Assembly (NCBI RefSeq): GCF_003474435.1
Contig: NZ_QRNF01000001.1
Coordinates: forward strand, 1 to 64,000
Reading direction: 5' to 3'
Source of the DNA: Ruminococcus sp. AF46-10NS
GTDB taxonomy: Bacteria; Bacillota; Clostridia; Lachnospirales; Lachnospiraceae
DNA length: 64,000 nt
The position numbers were made by a program, and so were the translations under genes. The notes under the pieces were generated by a model. The model saw only the letters and a program-made list of their open reading frames with translations, was not told the DNA's origin and made no database searches. This document shows, in pieces, positions 20,595-28,455 of the stretch. Numbering within the stretch: position 1 is the stretch's first letter; each line of letters begins with the position of its first letter.

Positions 20595-20613
20595 TTTGCA
20601 ACACGTTTGCAAC
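20595..20613 (+). repeat. Paired TTTGCAAC repeats, left end
   Basis: TTTGCAAC at 20595 and 20606, 11 bases apart. Matched by TTTGTAAC/TTTGCAAC at 25890/25901. Likely arm-type integrase sites. Confidence 0.5.
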
Positions 20614-20674
20614 AAAAATATCTAAAAAATATAGGACACTTTTCGGTGATAGGCACTGGAGAGTGTCCTTTTTG

Positions 20675-21226
20675 CTATGCAGATTTTGTATCGGCAATTA
20701 CGCTGTCCTCATTTTCTAAGATTTTGTTGATTGCGTCTACAAGAACCTGCATATCTAAGTGAGTATAAACTTTTTCTGTCAAAGTCATAGCACCGGAGTG
20801 CCCCACAATTTTCTTGATTGTTGTATCCTGAACACCAGCTTCCGATAACATGGAAATACAGGTATGTCGGGTACAATGTAGTGTACGGTTAATTCCAATC
20901 TGTTCCACAAGAGGAGTCCAATAGCTGTTATAGTAATTGCGATATTTGCTTTCGGATACCGTAGGAAATTTTTTCTTAGACCATTCTTCATACACTTCAT
21001 CAAAAGTCATTTTGGCTGCCTTCGTATTATAAGGATTCCGATTATAATCTGCCAGCATTTGTAATCCCTCTGTTTTTGTGGCGGCATACCCAATGATGAT
21101 ATATTCATTTACTTTTTTTTCTTTGACTGGATCAATACGATAGCCTGTGGTTTTACGAACCATCCAAGGTTTTCTTCTTTTTCCAGATAGTTTTACTACA
21201 CTTCCGTAGCCGTTCGGTAATTTCAT
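20675..21226 (-). pseudogene. Tyrosine integrase with large internal deletion
   Basis: 183 aa, about half the usual 360-400. The N-terminal AP2-like DNA-binding part (MKLPNGYGSVVKL, GYAATKTEGLQML) is followed directly after TVSESK by the end of the catalytic domain (YRNYYNSYWTPL, box II HCTRH, VGHSGAMTLTEKVYTH with the Tyr nucleophile). The core-binding domain and the box I arginine are absent, so recombinase activity is unlikely. The reading frame is kept, as in a clean deletion. It points toward rpsI, as expected at an att end. Confidence 0.8.
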
Positions 21227-21249
21227 ATTCTAAAAATCCTCCTTAAAAG

Positions 21250-21861
21250 TTAGGACTCTTTCTTACCGTACCGCTCGTTCATAATTTTTTGAAATCTCTG
21301 GATTCGTTCTTCGTTTGAGATTTCTTCTGTTTCTTTTTCGGTTAGTTTTGCATTTGCGTAATAAGCAAGTGTTTTATCCTGCCACTTCTGATAAGATTCA
21401 AGACTTGTCTGATAGTCCTTGACTTCATTTCGTTTATCCTCAAATTCTTCCAAGAATAGACAGAGATCCTGATTTAACTCCGTAGAAACATCTTTGCCGT
21501 TAAAAGTAATAGCACATTCCCATCCATCATAATGTGGCGGGCGTTTGACTTCGATATTGAAGCCAAGTTCCGTTATCTTATCTAACTGAAATAAGAAATT
21601 CATAATATCAGAAAGATTTTCTAAAGGTTTTCTCTCGGTATCATACCCTATAAGATATGTGGATTCGCAGTCTAAAACTTTTGCGATTTCATTGAGCATA
21701 GCGATGGAAACTTCGATTTCTCCGCTTTCATATTTTTGGATTGTGCGAAGCGATTTCCCTAACAAATTTGCAAGCTCTGTTTGGTTGATACCTTTTTCTT
21801 TTCGAGCAGTACGGATTCTAAGTCCGATTTGATTGTTATGTAACTTCTCATTACTCATCAT
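21250..21861 (-). CDS. XRE-family repressor-like regulator
   Basis: 203 aa. The N-terminal Cro/CI helix-turn-helix (IRTARKEKGINQTELANLLG, QKYESGE) is followed by a hydrophilic C-terminal region without recognised protease or catalytic motif. GAGGTGA precedes the start. Divergent from the small Cro-like gene at 21937, the usual repressor/anti-repressor layout of integrative elements. Likely represses element functions. Confidence 0.8.
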   Translation of the reverse strand: MMSNEKLHNNQIGLRIRTARKEKGINQTELANLLGKSLRTIQKYESGEIEVSIAMLNEIAKVLDCESTYLIGYDTERKPLENLSDIMNFLFQLDKITELGFNIEVKRPPHYDGWECAITFNGKDVSTELNQDLCLFLEEFEDKRNEVKDYQTSLESYQKWQDKTLAYYANAKLTEKETEEISNEERIQRFQKIMNERYGKKES

Positions 21862-21936
21862 TATTCACCTCACGCTTATCATATCATAGAAAAATACGAA
21901 TTACAAGTGCATATTAAAAAAGAAAGGAGAAATAAA

Positions 21937-22146
21937 ATGAAGATAAACGTATTTAAAATGCAGATTTTGATGGGAGAAAGAGGATTAATAATTAAGAAAT
22001 TGGCTGAGTTAAGTGGAGTGTCAAGGCAGACGATTTCCTGCATTATATCAGGAAAGGGCTGTACACCGCAGGTAGCATATAAAATTGCTACAGCTTTAGA
22101 TCAAGAACTTAGTCAGATTGTAAAGGAGGATGTGGAAAATGGATAA
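21937..22146 (+). CDS. Small Cro-like helix-turn-helix protein
   Basis: 69 aa from the ATG at 21937 (AGAAAGGAG upstream). Nearly all of it is one HTH: KKLAELSGVSRQTISCIISG with KIATALD after it. Divergent from the XRE repressor gene. Overlaps the next gene by 8 bases, so translation is probably coupled. Confidence 0.78.
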   Translation: MKINVFKMQILMGERGLIIKKLAELSGVSRQTISCIISGKGCTPQVAYKIATALDQELSQIVKEDVENG

Positions 22147-22399
22147 AAGATTATATGTAGAATTGCCGCCATTTACGGGAAGAAATGTGCCGATTACGGA
22201 AATTGCAAAAGCAATCGGAAAAGATGCTCATTACGTTCGTATCGGAATACAGCAGGGAATTTTGAAATTTGGAGTGGCAATGAAGATGGGCGATTCCAAT
22301 GAATTCAGTTATTACTGTTCTGATCGTAAAGTATGGGAGGAAACTGGATATTTCAATGGAGAGGCAAAAAAGCAGGGAAAAGAAAAAGCCCTTGCGTAA
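22139..22399 (+). CDS. Small DNA-binding-like accessory protein
   Basis: 86 aa from the ATG at 22139 (AAAGGAGGA, 9-base spacing; the ATG at 22130 abuts that site). NVPITEIAKAIGKDAHYVRIGIQQG resembles the winged or HTH region of excisionase/MerR-like phage proteins. Position after a Cro-like gene fits an excisionase or early regulator. Function not recognised with certainty. Confidence 0.55.
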   Translation: MDKRLYVELPPFTGRNVPITEIAKAIGKDAHYVRIGIQQGILKFGVAMKMGDSNEFSYYCSDRKVWEETGYFNGEAKKQGKEKALA

Positions 22400-22498
22400 C
22401 ACAAGGACAACTTCTCAGAGCTTTTGATAATTCTATCTCGCAAATTCAGTATATCAAAGGCTCTGAGAGAATACAACGAAAATTTTAAAGGAGTCGAA

Positions 22499-23017
22499 TT
22501 GAATATTTTTCAAGTAGTAAAAGAAAACGTAACTGCAAGGCAGGCTGCCGAGCAGTACGGATTGAAAGTCAATAAAAACGGGATGGTCTGTTGCCCCTTT
22601 CATGATGATAGGCATCCCAGTATGAAAGTAGACAAAGGATTTTGCTGTTTTGCCTGTGGTACGAAAGGGGATGTAATCACATTTGTGGCAGATTTCTTTC
22701 ATCTTACACCATTGGAAGCTGCAAAGAAACTGGCAGAGGATTTTCGGATACCGATTTTTACGGATAGTTCAAAGAAAAGAAATACTGGTAAAGAGAAGGA
22801 AAAACCGAAAAGAACATTGTACCAGACCGAAAAGAAATTTGAAGAATGGGAACGAAAAAGTATCCGCGTTTTATCAGATTATCTTCATCTGCTGAAAGAA
22901 TGGAAAAGCAGGAAAAAATTACAGACAAAACGCTACAATCTATCAGGACACACGGTTGGCTGCCGGATATGTTCCGTCAGATTATCCGAGGTGCGAAAGA
23001 CTTTTTGCAGGAGGTAA
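22499..23017 (+). pseudogene. CHC2 zinc-finger primase fragment
   Basis: The TTG at 22499 after AAAGGAG is the likely start. The N-terminal part shows the DnaG-type CHC2 zinc finger: CCPFHDDRHPSMKVD, then CCFACGTKGDV. Family similarity runs to about EWERKSIRVLSDYLHLLKEWK (near 22905); the last 35 or so residues look out of frame. Element-borne primases of this kind continue well beyond this point. The rest appears lost by deletion against the next fragment. Confidence 0.65.
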
Positions 23018-23520
23018 TTTTCAAATTTAAACTACCGCCGAAACCTGTACAAGAGATTGATTTGCAGGAATGGAAAGATATGCAGAAGCTCATGTATGAA
23101 TTGCAGAGACAGTCAATAGAGATAAAACGCACACAGCAGGATATTTCTTCTTTAAAAAAGCAACTGTCAGAGTTACGAGGGCTATTTAAAGGAAAAGAGC
23201 GAAAATCTCTGGAAGGGCGAATTGAACTGTTAGAGGATCTGGAAAAGCGTCTGCATAAGAGTTTGGAACAGATAGTGAAACGTGAAGGCTATCCAAATGT
23301 GCAAGCCTTTCAGAAGGTTTATAACAAAGCAGAAGAACTGATTATAGAATACAATGAAGAACTGAGGGCATGGAAAAATCAGACGGAACAGAAGAAAGAA
23401 AAATCGTTGGAACAGCCGAAAAAAGAGAGTGTACTGGAAAAGCTGCACCTCTATCAGCAGGAAGGCAGACAGCAGCCGAAACGGTCAGTTAAGAAAAAAT
23501 CAATGGATAGAGAACGATAA
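22900..23520 (+). pseudogene. Coiled-coil C-terminal fragment, possibly from a relaxase
   Basis: About 206 codons open in the frame one base behind the primase. Very rich in Lys/Glu/Gln with long heptad-like stretches (QDISSLKKQLSELRGLFKG, LEDLEKRLHKSLEQIVK). It has no own ribosome-binding site at the ATG. Placement after a primase and before tnpV resembles the tail of a Mob-type relaxase in Clostridia elements, but this is inference from context; no catalytic motif is present. Confidence 0.4.
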
Positions 23521-23538
23521 GATGAGGTGGAACAGACA

Positions 23539-23916
23539 ATGAAGAAAACAATATTTGAAGAAATGGGCGGCACTTATATCCGACATGGGGATTATCTTAT
23601 CCCCTGTCTTACCTTGCTGGAGGAAGAAGAACAGAGATTTATAGGCGTATGGGGACAAAGGCATTTACGTTATTTGAAAGAATATCGCAGAGGTATATAT
23701 TTGAATCTGATTACAAGTGGAAGGTTGAATGATTATCTGGCTGATATAAAAGAACAGGCACAGGAACTCTTTGAAAGGATTGTAGAGCAGATGAAGCAGG
23801 CACAGGGAATTATAGAACAACTAAAAGCAGATGATACATTAGAATGGATAGGGAGAATGAGTGATATACAAGCATGTGCAAGGGAGATTGTGAATAAAGA
23901 AATGATTTATCAATAA
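23539..23916 (+). CDS. tnpV: Transposon-encoded protein TnpV
   Basis: 125 aa from the ATG at 23539; the GTG at 23527 lies in the ribosome-binding site. Family landmarks: IFEEMGGTYIRHGDYLIPCL, IGVWGQRHLRYLKEY, LITSGRLNDYLADI. TnpV proteins accompany Tn4451-like and other Clostridia mobilizable elements; their biochemical role is unknown. Appears intact, followed by a good terminator. Confidence 0.82.
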   Translation: MKKTIFEEMGGTYIRHGDYLIPCLTLLEEEEQRFIGVWGQRHLRYLKEYRRGIYLNLITSGRLNDYLADIKEQAQELFERIVEQMKQAQGIIEQLKADDTLEWIGRMSDIQACAREIVNKEMIYQ

Positions 23917-23933
23917 GGAAGATGATATGGTGG

Positions 23934-23962
23934 AAAGCAAGTCTGAAAATGGCTTGCTTTTT
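23934..23962 (+). terminator. Terminator after tnpV
   Basis: AAAGCAAG (23934-23941) and CTTGCTTT (23953-23960) with an 11-base loop, then TT. Confidence 0.7.
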
Positions 23963-24074
23963 ACTTTAAAATGATGTTAAGTGATGATATAGAAAATTGA
24001 ATTTCCCAAAGAAATTAAAAATAATCGGATTTTATGTTTTACATAAATTTAACACAACTTTTACTTTTTTCGAA

Positions 24075-24103
24075 TTGACTATGATAGGGCTTTTTGTTAT
24101 ACT
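24075..24103 (+). promoter_or_regulatory. Promoter of CorC-family transporter operon
   Basis: -35 TTGACT (24075-24080), 17-base spacer, -10 TATACT (24098-24103). Start expected near 24110. Confidence 0.8.
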
Positions 24104-24140
24104 CTACAACAATATTATTTGAGTAGGAGGAATATTTAAC

Positions 24141-24233
24141 ATGGACGAAAGTGATAATGATTCTGAAGCGAACCAATTCAATAGAATTTTTATTTATATA
24201 TCGCAAGGCATGGACTATGTATTCGGAACATAG
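24141..24233 (+). CDS. Acidic leader peptide upstream of transporter gene
   Basis: 30 codons plus stop, after a strong GGAGGA at ideal spacing. The N-terminus is strikingly acidic (MDESDNDSE), then NQFNRIFIYISQ and GMDYVFGT. The TAG stop falls inside the 3' arm of the terminator that follows, so a ribosome finishing the peptide would block the hairpin. This is the layout of ribosome-mediated attenuation. The acidic start recalls nascent chains that destabilise ribosomes at low Mg2+ (as proposed for MgtL); that link is inference. Confidence 0.65.
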   Translation: MDESDNDSEANQFNRIFIYISQGMDYVFGT

Positions 24234-24245
24234 ACCATGTCTTTT
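24207..24245 (+). terminator. Attenuator overlapping the leader-peptide stop codon
   Basis: GGCATGGACTATGT (24207-24220) pairs with ACATAGACCATGTC (24228-24241): 13 pairs, one A-A mismatch, loop of 7, then TTTT. The leader stop codon is 24231-24233. Confidence 0.8.
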
Positions 24246-24301
24246 GTTGCTTTTAAGTAAGTGTGATATTTAGATAATTTTATTGTGGAAAGGTTTTATT
24301 T

Positions 24302-25618
24302 ATGAGTACATCAATTTTTATTCTTTTAGTAGTGCAGATTATTTTAATTATATTAAACGCGATTTTTGCGAGTGCAGAGATTGCTGTTTTATCAATGAAT
24401 GAAACAAAGCTAGAACGAATGGCAGAACAAGGGAATGGTCGGGCAAAGAGATTAGTACGATTAACACAAGAGCCGGCACGATTTCTTGCGACAATTCAGG
24501 TTGCAATCACGTTGTCGGGATTTTTAGGAAGTGCTTTTGCAGCAGATAATTTCTCAGAACCTTTAGTTGATTGGGTTATTGGAATGGGAGTGAATATTCC
24601 ACGTTCTACTTTAGATACCATAGCTGTTATATTGATTACATTGATTTTATCATATTTCACGTTGGTTTTTGGCGAATTAGTTCCAAAGAGAATCGCAATG
24701 AAAAAATCTGAAGAACTGGCAATGGGGATTTCAGGATTGGTTACGGGAATCTCTATCTTATTTAAGCCAATCGTTTCATTTCTTTCACTATCAACAAATA
24801 TTGTCTTGAAAATTTGTGGTATTGATCCAAATGAAGCGGAAGATCAAGTGGGTGAAGAAGAAATACGTATGCTTGTTGATGCGGGAAGTGAAAAAGGAAC
24901 AATAGATCATCAAGAAAAAGAATTTATTCAAAATGTTTTTGAATTTAATGATATTATGGCTGGTACGATTGCTACACATCGAACAGATGTGACAATATTA
25001 TGGATGTCTGATGATGTGAAGGAGTGGGATGAAACAATCCACAATACACGACATACCCTTTATCCCGTCTGTGGAGATTCGATAGATCATGTTATTGGTA
25101 TTTTAAATGCAAAAGACTATTTTAGATTAAAAGAAAAAAGTAAGGATATGGTTATAGATTCTGTAATTTCTGCACCATACTTTGTTATGGAAACTACAAA
25201 AGCAGATGTGCTTTTTAAAAATATGAAACAATCGAAGCAATCTATGGCGATTGTATTAGATGAGTATGGTGGAGTGGTTGGAATAGTGACTCTTTTTGAT
25301 TTATTAGAAGAAATTGTTGGCGATTTAAACGATATTGAACCAATATCGTCGGAAGAAGAAACTGTTATTATAAGAATAAGTGATAACAAGTGGGAAGTGA
25401 AAGGAAATATACGATTAAGTGATATTGAAGACGCTATAGGTGTTACATTTACAGCAGAAGATTGTGACACATTTACTGGATTTGTATTTCAAAAATTTGG
25501 TATGGTACCAAAGGATGGGGATACAAAAATAGAATTAGAAATAGAAAATATGCATATAATCATTGACAAAATAAAAGAGCATCAAGTTGAACATGCAATT
25601 ATAGAAATTTTAGAATAA
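24302..25618 (+). CDS. CorC/HlyC-family CBS-domain membrane transporter
   Basis: 438 aa. N-terminal CNNM/DUF21 membrane domain of four segments (residues 1-175, with FASAEIAVLSMNETKLE and FGELVPKRIAM), a pair of CBS domains (about 210-340, VLDEYGGVVGIVTLFDLLEEIVGD) and a C-terminal CorC_HlyC domain. Family members such as MpfA and CorC are linked to Mg2+ export. It is markedly AT-rich compared with the backbone, so recently acquired. Expression appears to be set by the upstream leader peptide and attenuator. The last 75 bases lie in an 82-base tandem duplication. Confidence 0.88.
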   Translation: MSTSIFILLVVQIILIILNAIFASAEIAVLSMNETKLERMAEQGNGRAKRLVRLTQEPARFLATIQVAITLSGFLGSAFAADNFSEPLVDWVIGMGVNIPRSTLDTIAVILITLILSYFTLVFGELVPKRIAMKKSEELAMGISGLVTGISILFKPIVSFLSLSTNIVLKICGIDPNEAEDQVGEEEIRMLVDAGSEKGTIDHQEKEFIQNVFEFNDIMAGTIATHRTDVTILWMSDDVKEWDETIHNTRHTLYPVCGDSIDHVIGILNAKDYFRLKEKSKDMVIDSVISAPYFVMETTKADVLFKNMKQSKQSMAIVLDEYGGVVGIVTLFDLLEEIVGDLNDIEPISSEEETVIIRISDNKWEVKGNIRLSDIEDAIGVTFTAEDCDTFTGFVFQKFGMVPKDGDTKIELEIENMHIIIDKIKEHQVEHAIIEILE

Positions 25619-25707
25619 AAATTTTGAAAATATGCATATAATCATTGACAAAATAAAAGAGCATCAAGTTGAACATGCAATTATAGAAATTTTAGAATAA
25701 AAATTTT
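25544..25707 (+). repeat. Perfect 82-base tandem duplication at transporter 3' end
   Basis: Two identical 82-base copies (25544-25625, 25626-25707) beginning GAAAATATGCATATAATC. Copy 1 holds the last 24 codons and the stop of the transporter gene; copy 2 is after the stop. Confidence 0.95.
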
Positions 25708-25889
25708 GAAATCGCATTTGCAAATTATTTTAGAAACAAGTGGATATATCAGAAGAGTACATATACATTTTCAAATACAACAGGGATAGAATGATGTTGC
25801 GATAAAAAAGAAGGAGACACATATTTGTTTAATCCATCTCCCTCTTTGATAATTCAGAGGTGTTCTGAGGAGTAATGAGTAGTCCTGCG

Positions 25890-25908
25890 TTTGTAACGTG
25901 TTTGCAAC
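25890..25908 (+). repeat. Paired TTTGYAAC repeats, right end of element 1
   Basis: TTTGTAAC (25890) and TTTGCAAC (25901) with the same 11-base period as the left-end pair at 20595/20606. Confidence 0.5.
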
Positions 25909-25944
25909 ACCACATTCCAAGAACCCAGCAAAATCAAGCCTTCC

Positions 25945-25964
25945 CAGTTACACAAGCGATAATC
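25945..25964 (+). repeat. Second att-like copy of rpsI 3' end
   Basis: CAGTT-3-CAAGCGATAATC, same spacing as at 20476. Marks the right end of element 1 and left end of element 2. Confidence 0.65.
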
Positions 25965-25993
25965 GACTGCTCAGACTATATCAAAATGGTTCA

Positions 25994-26027
25994 AAAAGCC
26001 CGGAAAACCTTGATTTTCCGGGCTTTT
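25994..26027 (+). terminator. Strong bidirectional terminator next to second att site
   Basis: AAAAGCCCGGAAAA and TTTTCCGGGCTTTT are fully complementary around a 6-base loop. It lies 30 bases past the att-like site and may be the displaced native terminator of rplM-rpsI. Confidence 0.85.
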
Positions 26028-26181
26028 GCTATATCTAAACGGGCTGATATGGTTTGACCAAATTTGGCAAAACGAGAGCCGATTTTTGGGGTGCTTTTCA
26101 GTTCTCCTTCCCCTCGTTTTTTGGCTGTGGCAGTTTGGCATAGTTTGAGCTAATTTGAATAATTGAATATGAATTTGATGT

Positions 26182-26212
26182 AGCACACAGTATAAATGCT
26201 GGGTGCTTTTTT
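26182..26212 (+). terminator. Terminator upstream of parA fragment
   Basis: AGCACACAG and CTGGGTGCT pair with one A-G mismatch, followed by TTTTTT. Confidence 0.6.
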
Positions 26213-26245
26213 CATTTCAGGAACTCGTATTCCGGCGATAGAAAG

Positions 26246-26286
26246 AGCCGTCACTTCACTGTTAATTTTGAAGTGGCGGCTTTTTC
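26246..26286 (+). terminator. Terminator in the parA leader
   Basis: AGCCGTCACTTCA (26246-26258) and TGAAGTGGCGGCT (26269-26281), then TTTT. 45 bases ahead of the parA start, as in leaders of Clostridia conjugative elements. Confidence 0.7.
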
Positions 26287-26330
26287 TATTTCCAGAAGCA
26301 ACAGCAATAATTAGAAATGAGGTGAAGTCA

Positions 26331-26753
26331 ATGAACACGCAAATCATCGCTATCGCCAACCAGAAAGGCGGCGTTGGCAAAACAACAACCTGTGCGAACT
26401 TGGGAATAGGTCTGGCACAGGCCAGAAAGAAAGTGCTTCTGATCGACGGGGACCCACAAGGAAGCCTGACAATCAGCTTGGAAAATCCGCAACCGGACAA
26501 GCTGTCATTTACACTGTCGGATGCAATGGGCAAAATTCTGATGGATCAGCCTATACGCCCCGGAGAAGGTATTCTGCATCATGCAGAAGGCGTTGACCTG
26601 ATGCCTGCGGATATTCAGCTTTCCGGTATGGAGGTTTCTCTGGTAAATGCCATGAGTCGTGAGACTATCTTGTGGCAATATTTGGACACGCTGAAGGGGC
26701 AATATTCTCATATCCTCATGAAATCGTTCAAATCGTTCGTTCCAGGTTCTTGA
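26331..26753 (+). pseudogene. ParA-family ATPase, 3' truncated
   Basis: About 126 native residues from the ATG at 26331 (GAGGTGA upstream): deviant Walker A KGGVGKTTT, DGDPQGSLT, and VDLMPADIQLSGME. The protein should continue after YSHIL with the switch II region, but at about 26717 it runs into unrelated codons (MKSFKSFVPGS) at a deletion junction with the VirB4 fragment. In conjugative elements ParA sits at the start of the transfer block. Probably not functional: about half the fold is missing. Confidence 0.75.
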
Positions 26754-27874
26754 AGCTGGATAACTCGCACATGGAGTTTGTCATGGGTAAGAAATACGGA
26801 GCTGTTTCTTTTTTGCAGATCCTCGCACCGGAGCTGAATGACCGTCTGCAGGATGATTTTCTGGATATGGAAAGTTCGCTCATTGTGAGTATGCACATTC
26901 AGTCGGTGGATCAGGTGAAAGCCATCAAAACGGTAAAGCGTAAGATTACCGACCTGGACCGCAGTAAGATCGAAGAACAGAAAAAAGCAGTCCGCGCCGG
27001 ATACGACATGGACATCAATCAGATTGAGATTCAGCGAGGACTGACCACCAGTTCCACAGCTATTTTTGTGCCCTTCACTACGCAGGAACTGTTCCAGAAC
27101 GGGAAAGAAGCTCTGTACTACGGCATCAATGCTCTGTCCAACAACCTCATCATGGTGGACAGAAAGCTGCTGAAAAACCCCAACGGCCTGATTCTGGGTA
27201 CACCGGGTTCCGGTAAGTCCTTCAGCGCAAAAAGAGAAATTGCCAACTGCTTTTTGCTTACCAGTGATGATGTTATTATCTGTGATCCGGAAGCAGAGTA
27301 CGCACCTCTTGTTGAGCGTCTGCATGGGCAGGTCATCAAGATTTCGCCTACTTCAACCAACTACATCAATCCGATGGATCTGAATCTGGACTATTCGGAT
27401 GATGAAAGCCCGCTGTCACTCAAGTCTGACTTTATCCTCAGCTTGTGTGAGCTGATCGTGGGCGGTAAGGAGGGCTTGCAGCCGGTACAGAAAACCATCA
27501 TCGACCGCTGTGTGCGCCTGGTCTATCAGACCTATCTCAATGACCCGCGCCCGGAGAATATGCCCATACTGGAGGATTTGTATAACCTGCTTCGGGAACA
27601 GGAGGAAAAGGAAGCCCAGTATATCGCTACGGCTCTTGAAATCTATGTAACCGGCTCCCTCAATGTGTTCAACCACCAGAGCAATGTGGACATCAACAAC
27701 CGCATGGTCTGCTATGACATCAAGGAACTGGGCAAACAGCTCAAGAAAATCGGTATGCTGGTGGTACAGGATCAGGTGTGGAACCGCGTTACCATCAACC
27801 GTGCCGCCCACAAGTCCACCCGTTACTACATCGACGAGATGCACCTGCTTTTGAAGGAGGAGCAGACCGCATAG
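26672..27874 (+). pseudogene. VirB4-family conjugation ATPase fragment
   Basis: Recognisable from about 26735. Segments DDFLDMESSLIVSMHIQS, Walker A GTPGSGKSF and Walker B TRYYIDEMHLLL are present. The N-terminal third is missing. AGYDMDI is joined directly to NQIEIQRGLTTS, where family members (from memory) have about 80 more residues, so an internal in-frame deletion is likely. The C-terminus breaks off at KEEQTA just after Walker B. It would have powered the type IV secretion channel; here it is a relic. Confidence 0.72.
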
Positions 27875-27933
27875 AATTACATTCATTCCTACATCAAAAA
27901 CAAGAGTTTGCTGTATAGAATCATAATATGGCT

Positions 27934-27968
27934 GAGTCAGTCCTCACCTCCGGGGCTGTCTCTTTTTT
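27934..27968 (+). terminator. Terminator upstream of the kdp cluster
   Basis: GAGTCAGTCCT and GGGGCTGTCTC pair (one T-T mismatch, G-U pairs) around CACCTCC, then TTTTTTT. Closes the VirB4 fragment transcript or acts in the kdp leader. Confidence 0.65.
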
Positions 27969-28072
27969 TATAAAAACTTATACAATCTTAGTTTCGATTG
28001 CAGGACCCTTTTCCCCACTTAATACTTTAAGCGGTATTATGGCCTTGCAAGAAAGAAATGAGGTGAACAATT

Positions 28073-28264
28073 ATGAGCATTACAAATGCGGCGAGAAGAT
28101 TTGAACAGAGATTTGACGCAAAAGCGGAGCGCTTTATTTGGCATCATCCGCTACTTGGCTTCATCTCCATCTTTGTTGGAATGCCTTTACTGGTTTTGGC
28201 GTTTGTCTGTATCAGTACGATCGTTATCGCCTTTCCTATGGCAGGGCTTTTGGGTTGGTTGTAA
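28073..28264 (+). CDS. 63-aa membrane protein heading the kdp cluster
   Basis: Starts after GAGGTGA. A basic, amphipathic N-terminus (NAARRFEQRFDAKAERFIW) is followed by one long or two short membrane segments (residues 28-63). No family recognised. It precedes kdpF by about 100 bases on the same strand, so co-transcription is likely; a role in the Kdp complex or in K+ sensing is possible but unproven. Confidence 0.6.
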   Translation: MSITNAARRFEQRFDAKAERFIWHHPLLGFISIFVGMPLLVLAFVCISTIVIAFPMAGLLGWL

Positions 28265-28362
28265 TCTTTATTTCATCTTTAAACGCACAAAAGATGACTA
28301 ATGCCATTTTTAGAGGAAAGATTTTATGATATTGGGGACAGCAAAAAAGGAGGATGAATTTT

Positions 28363-28455
28363 ATGCAAATGTTAATTGCACTCATAGGTGTATGTGCGGC
28401 AGCAATGCTGCTGTGGTATGTCTATATTTTAATGAAGGGAGATGATCAGGCATGA
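28363..28455 (+). CDS. kdpF: KdpF-like small membrane subunit
   Basis: 30 aa: one membrane helix (residues 3-24) and a short charged tail (MKGDDQA). AAAGGAGGA precedes the start and the stop overlaps the kdpA start (ATGA), which is the normal place and size of KdpF, the lipid-like stabiliser of the KdpABC complex. Assigned by position and topology. Confidence 0.75.
   Translation: MQMLIALIGVCAAAMLLWYVYILMKGDDQA

Larger units (their letters stand above)
20484..25964. mobile_element. Integrated element 1 at rpsI (degenerate)
   Basis: Bounded by 12-base direct repeats CAAGCGATAATC (20484-20495, 25953-25964). Paired integrase-arm-like repeats sit just inside both ends. Contents: deleted integrase, divergent phage-type regulators, primase and coiled-coil fragments, TnpV, a CorC-family transporter. 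More AT-rich than the flanks. Lacks an intact integrase and all transfer genes, so it is a relic. Confidence 0.65.
25708..26330. other. Gene-free junction between elements 1 and 2
   Basis: Holds an inverted repeat AAAGAAGGAGA/TCTCCCTCTTT (25806-25850), the right arm repeats, the second att-like site and three terminators listed separately. No credible gene is seen. Confidence 0.6.

Noticed and set aside
27875..28072. Cyclic di-AMP (ydaO) riboswitch ahead of kdp
   Set aside because: Such riboswitches often precede K+ genes, but the conserved core segments were not found; only a simple terminator is visible.
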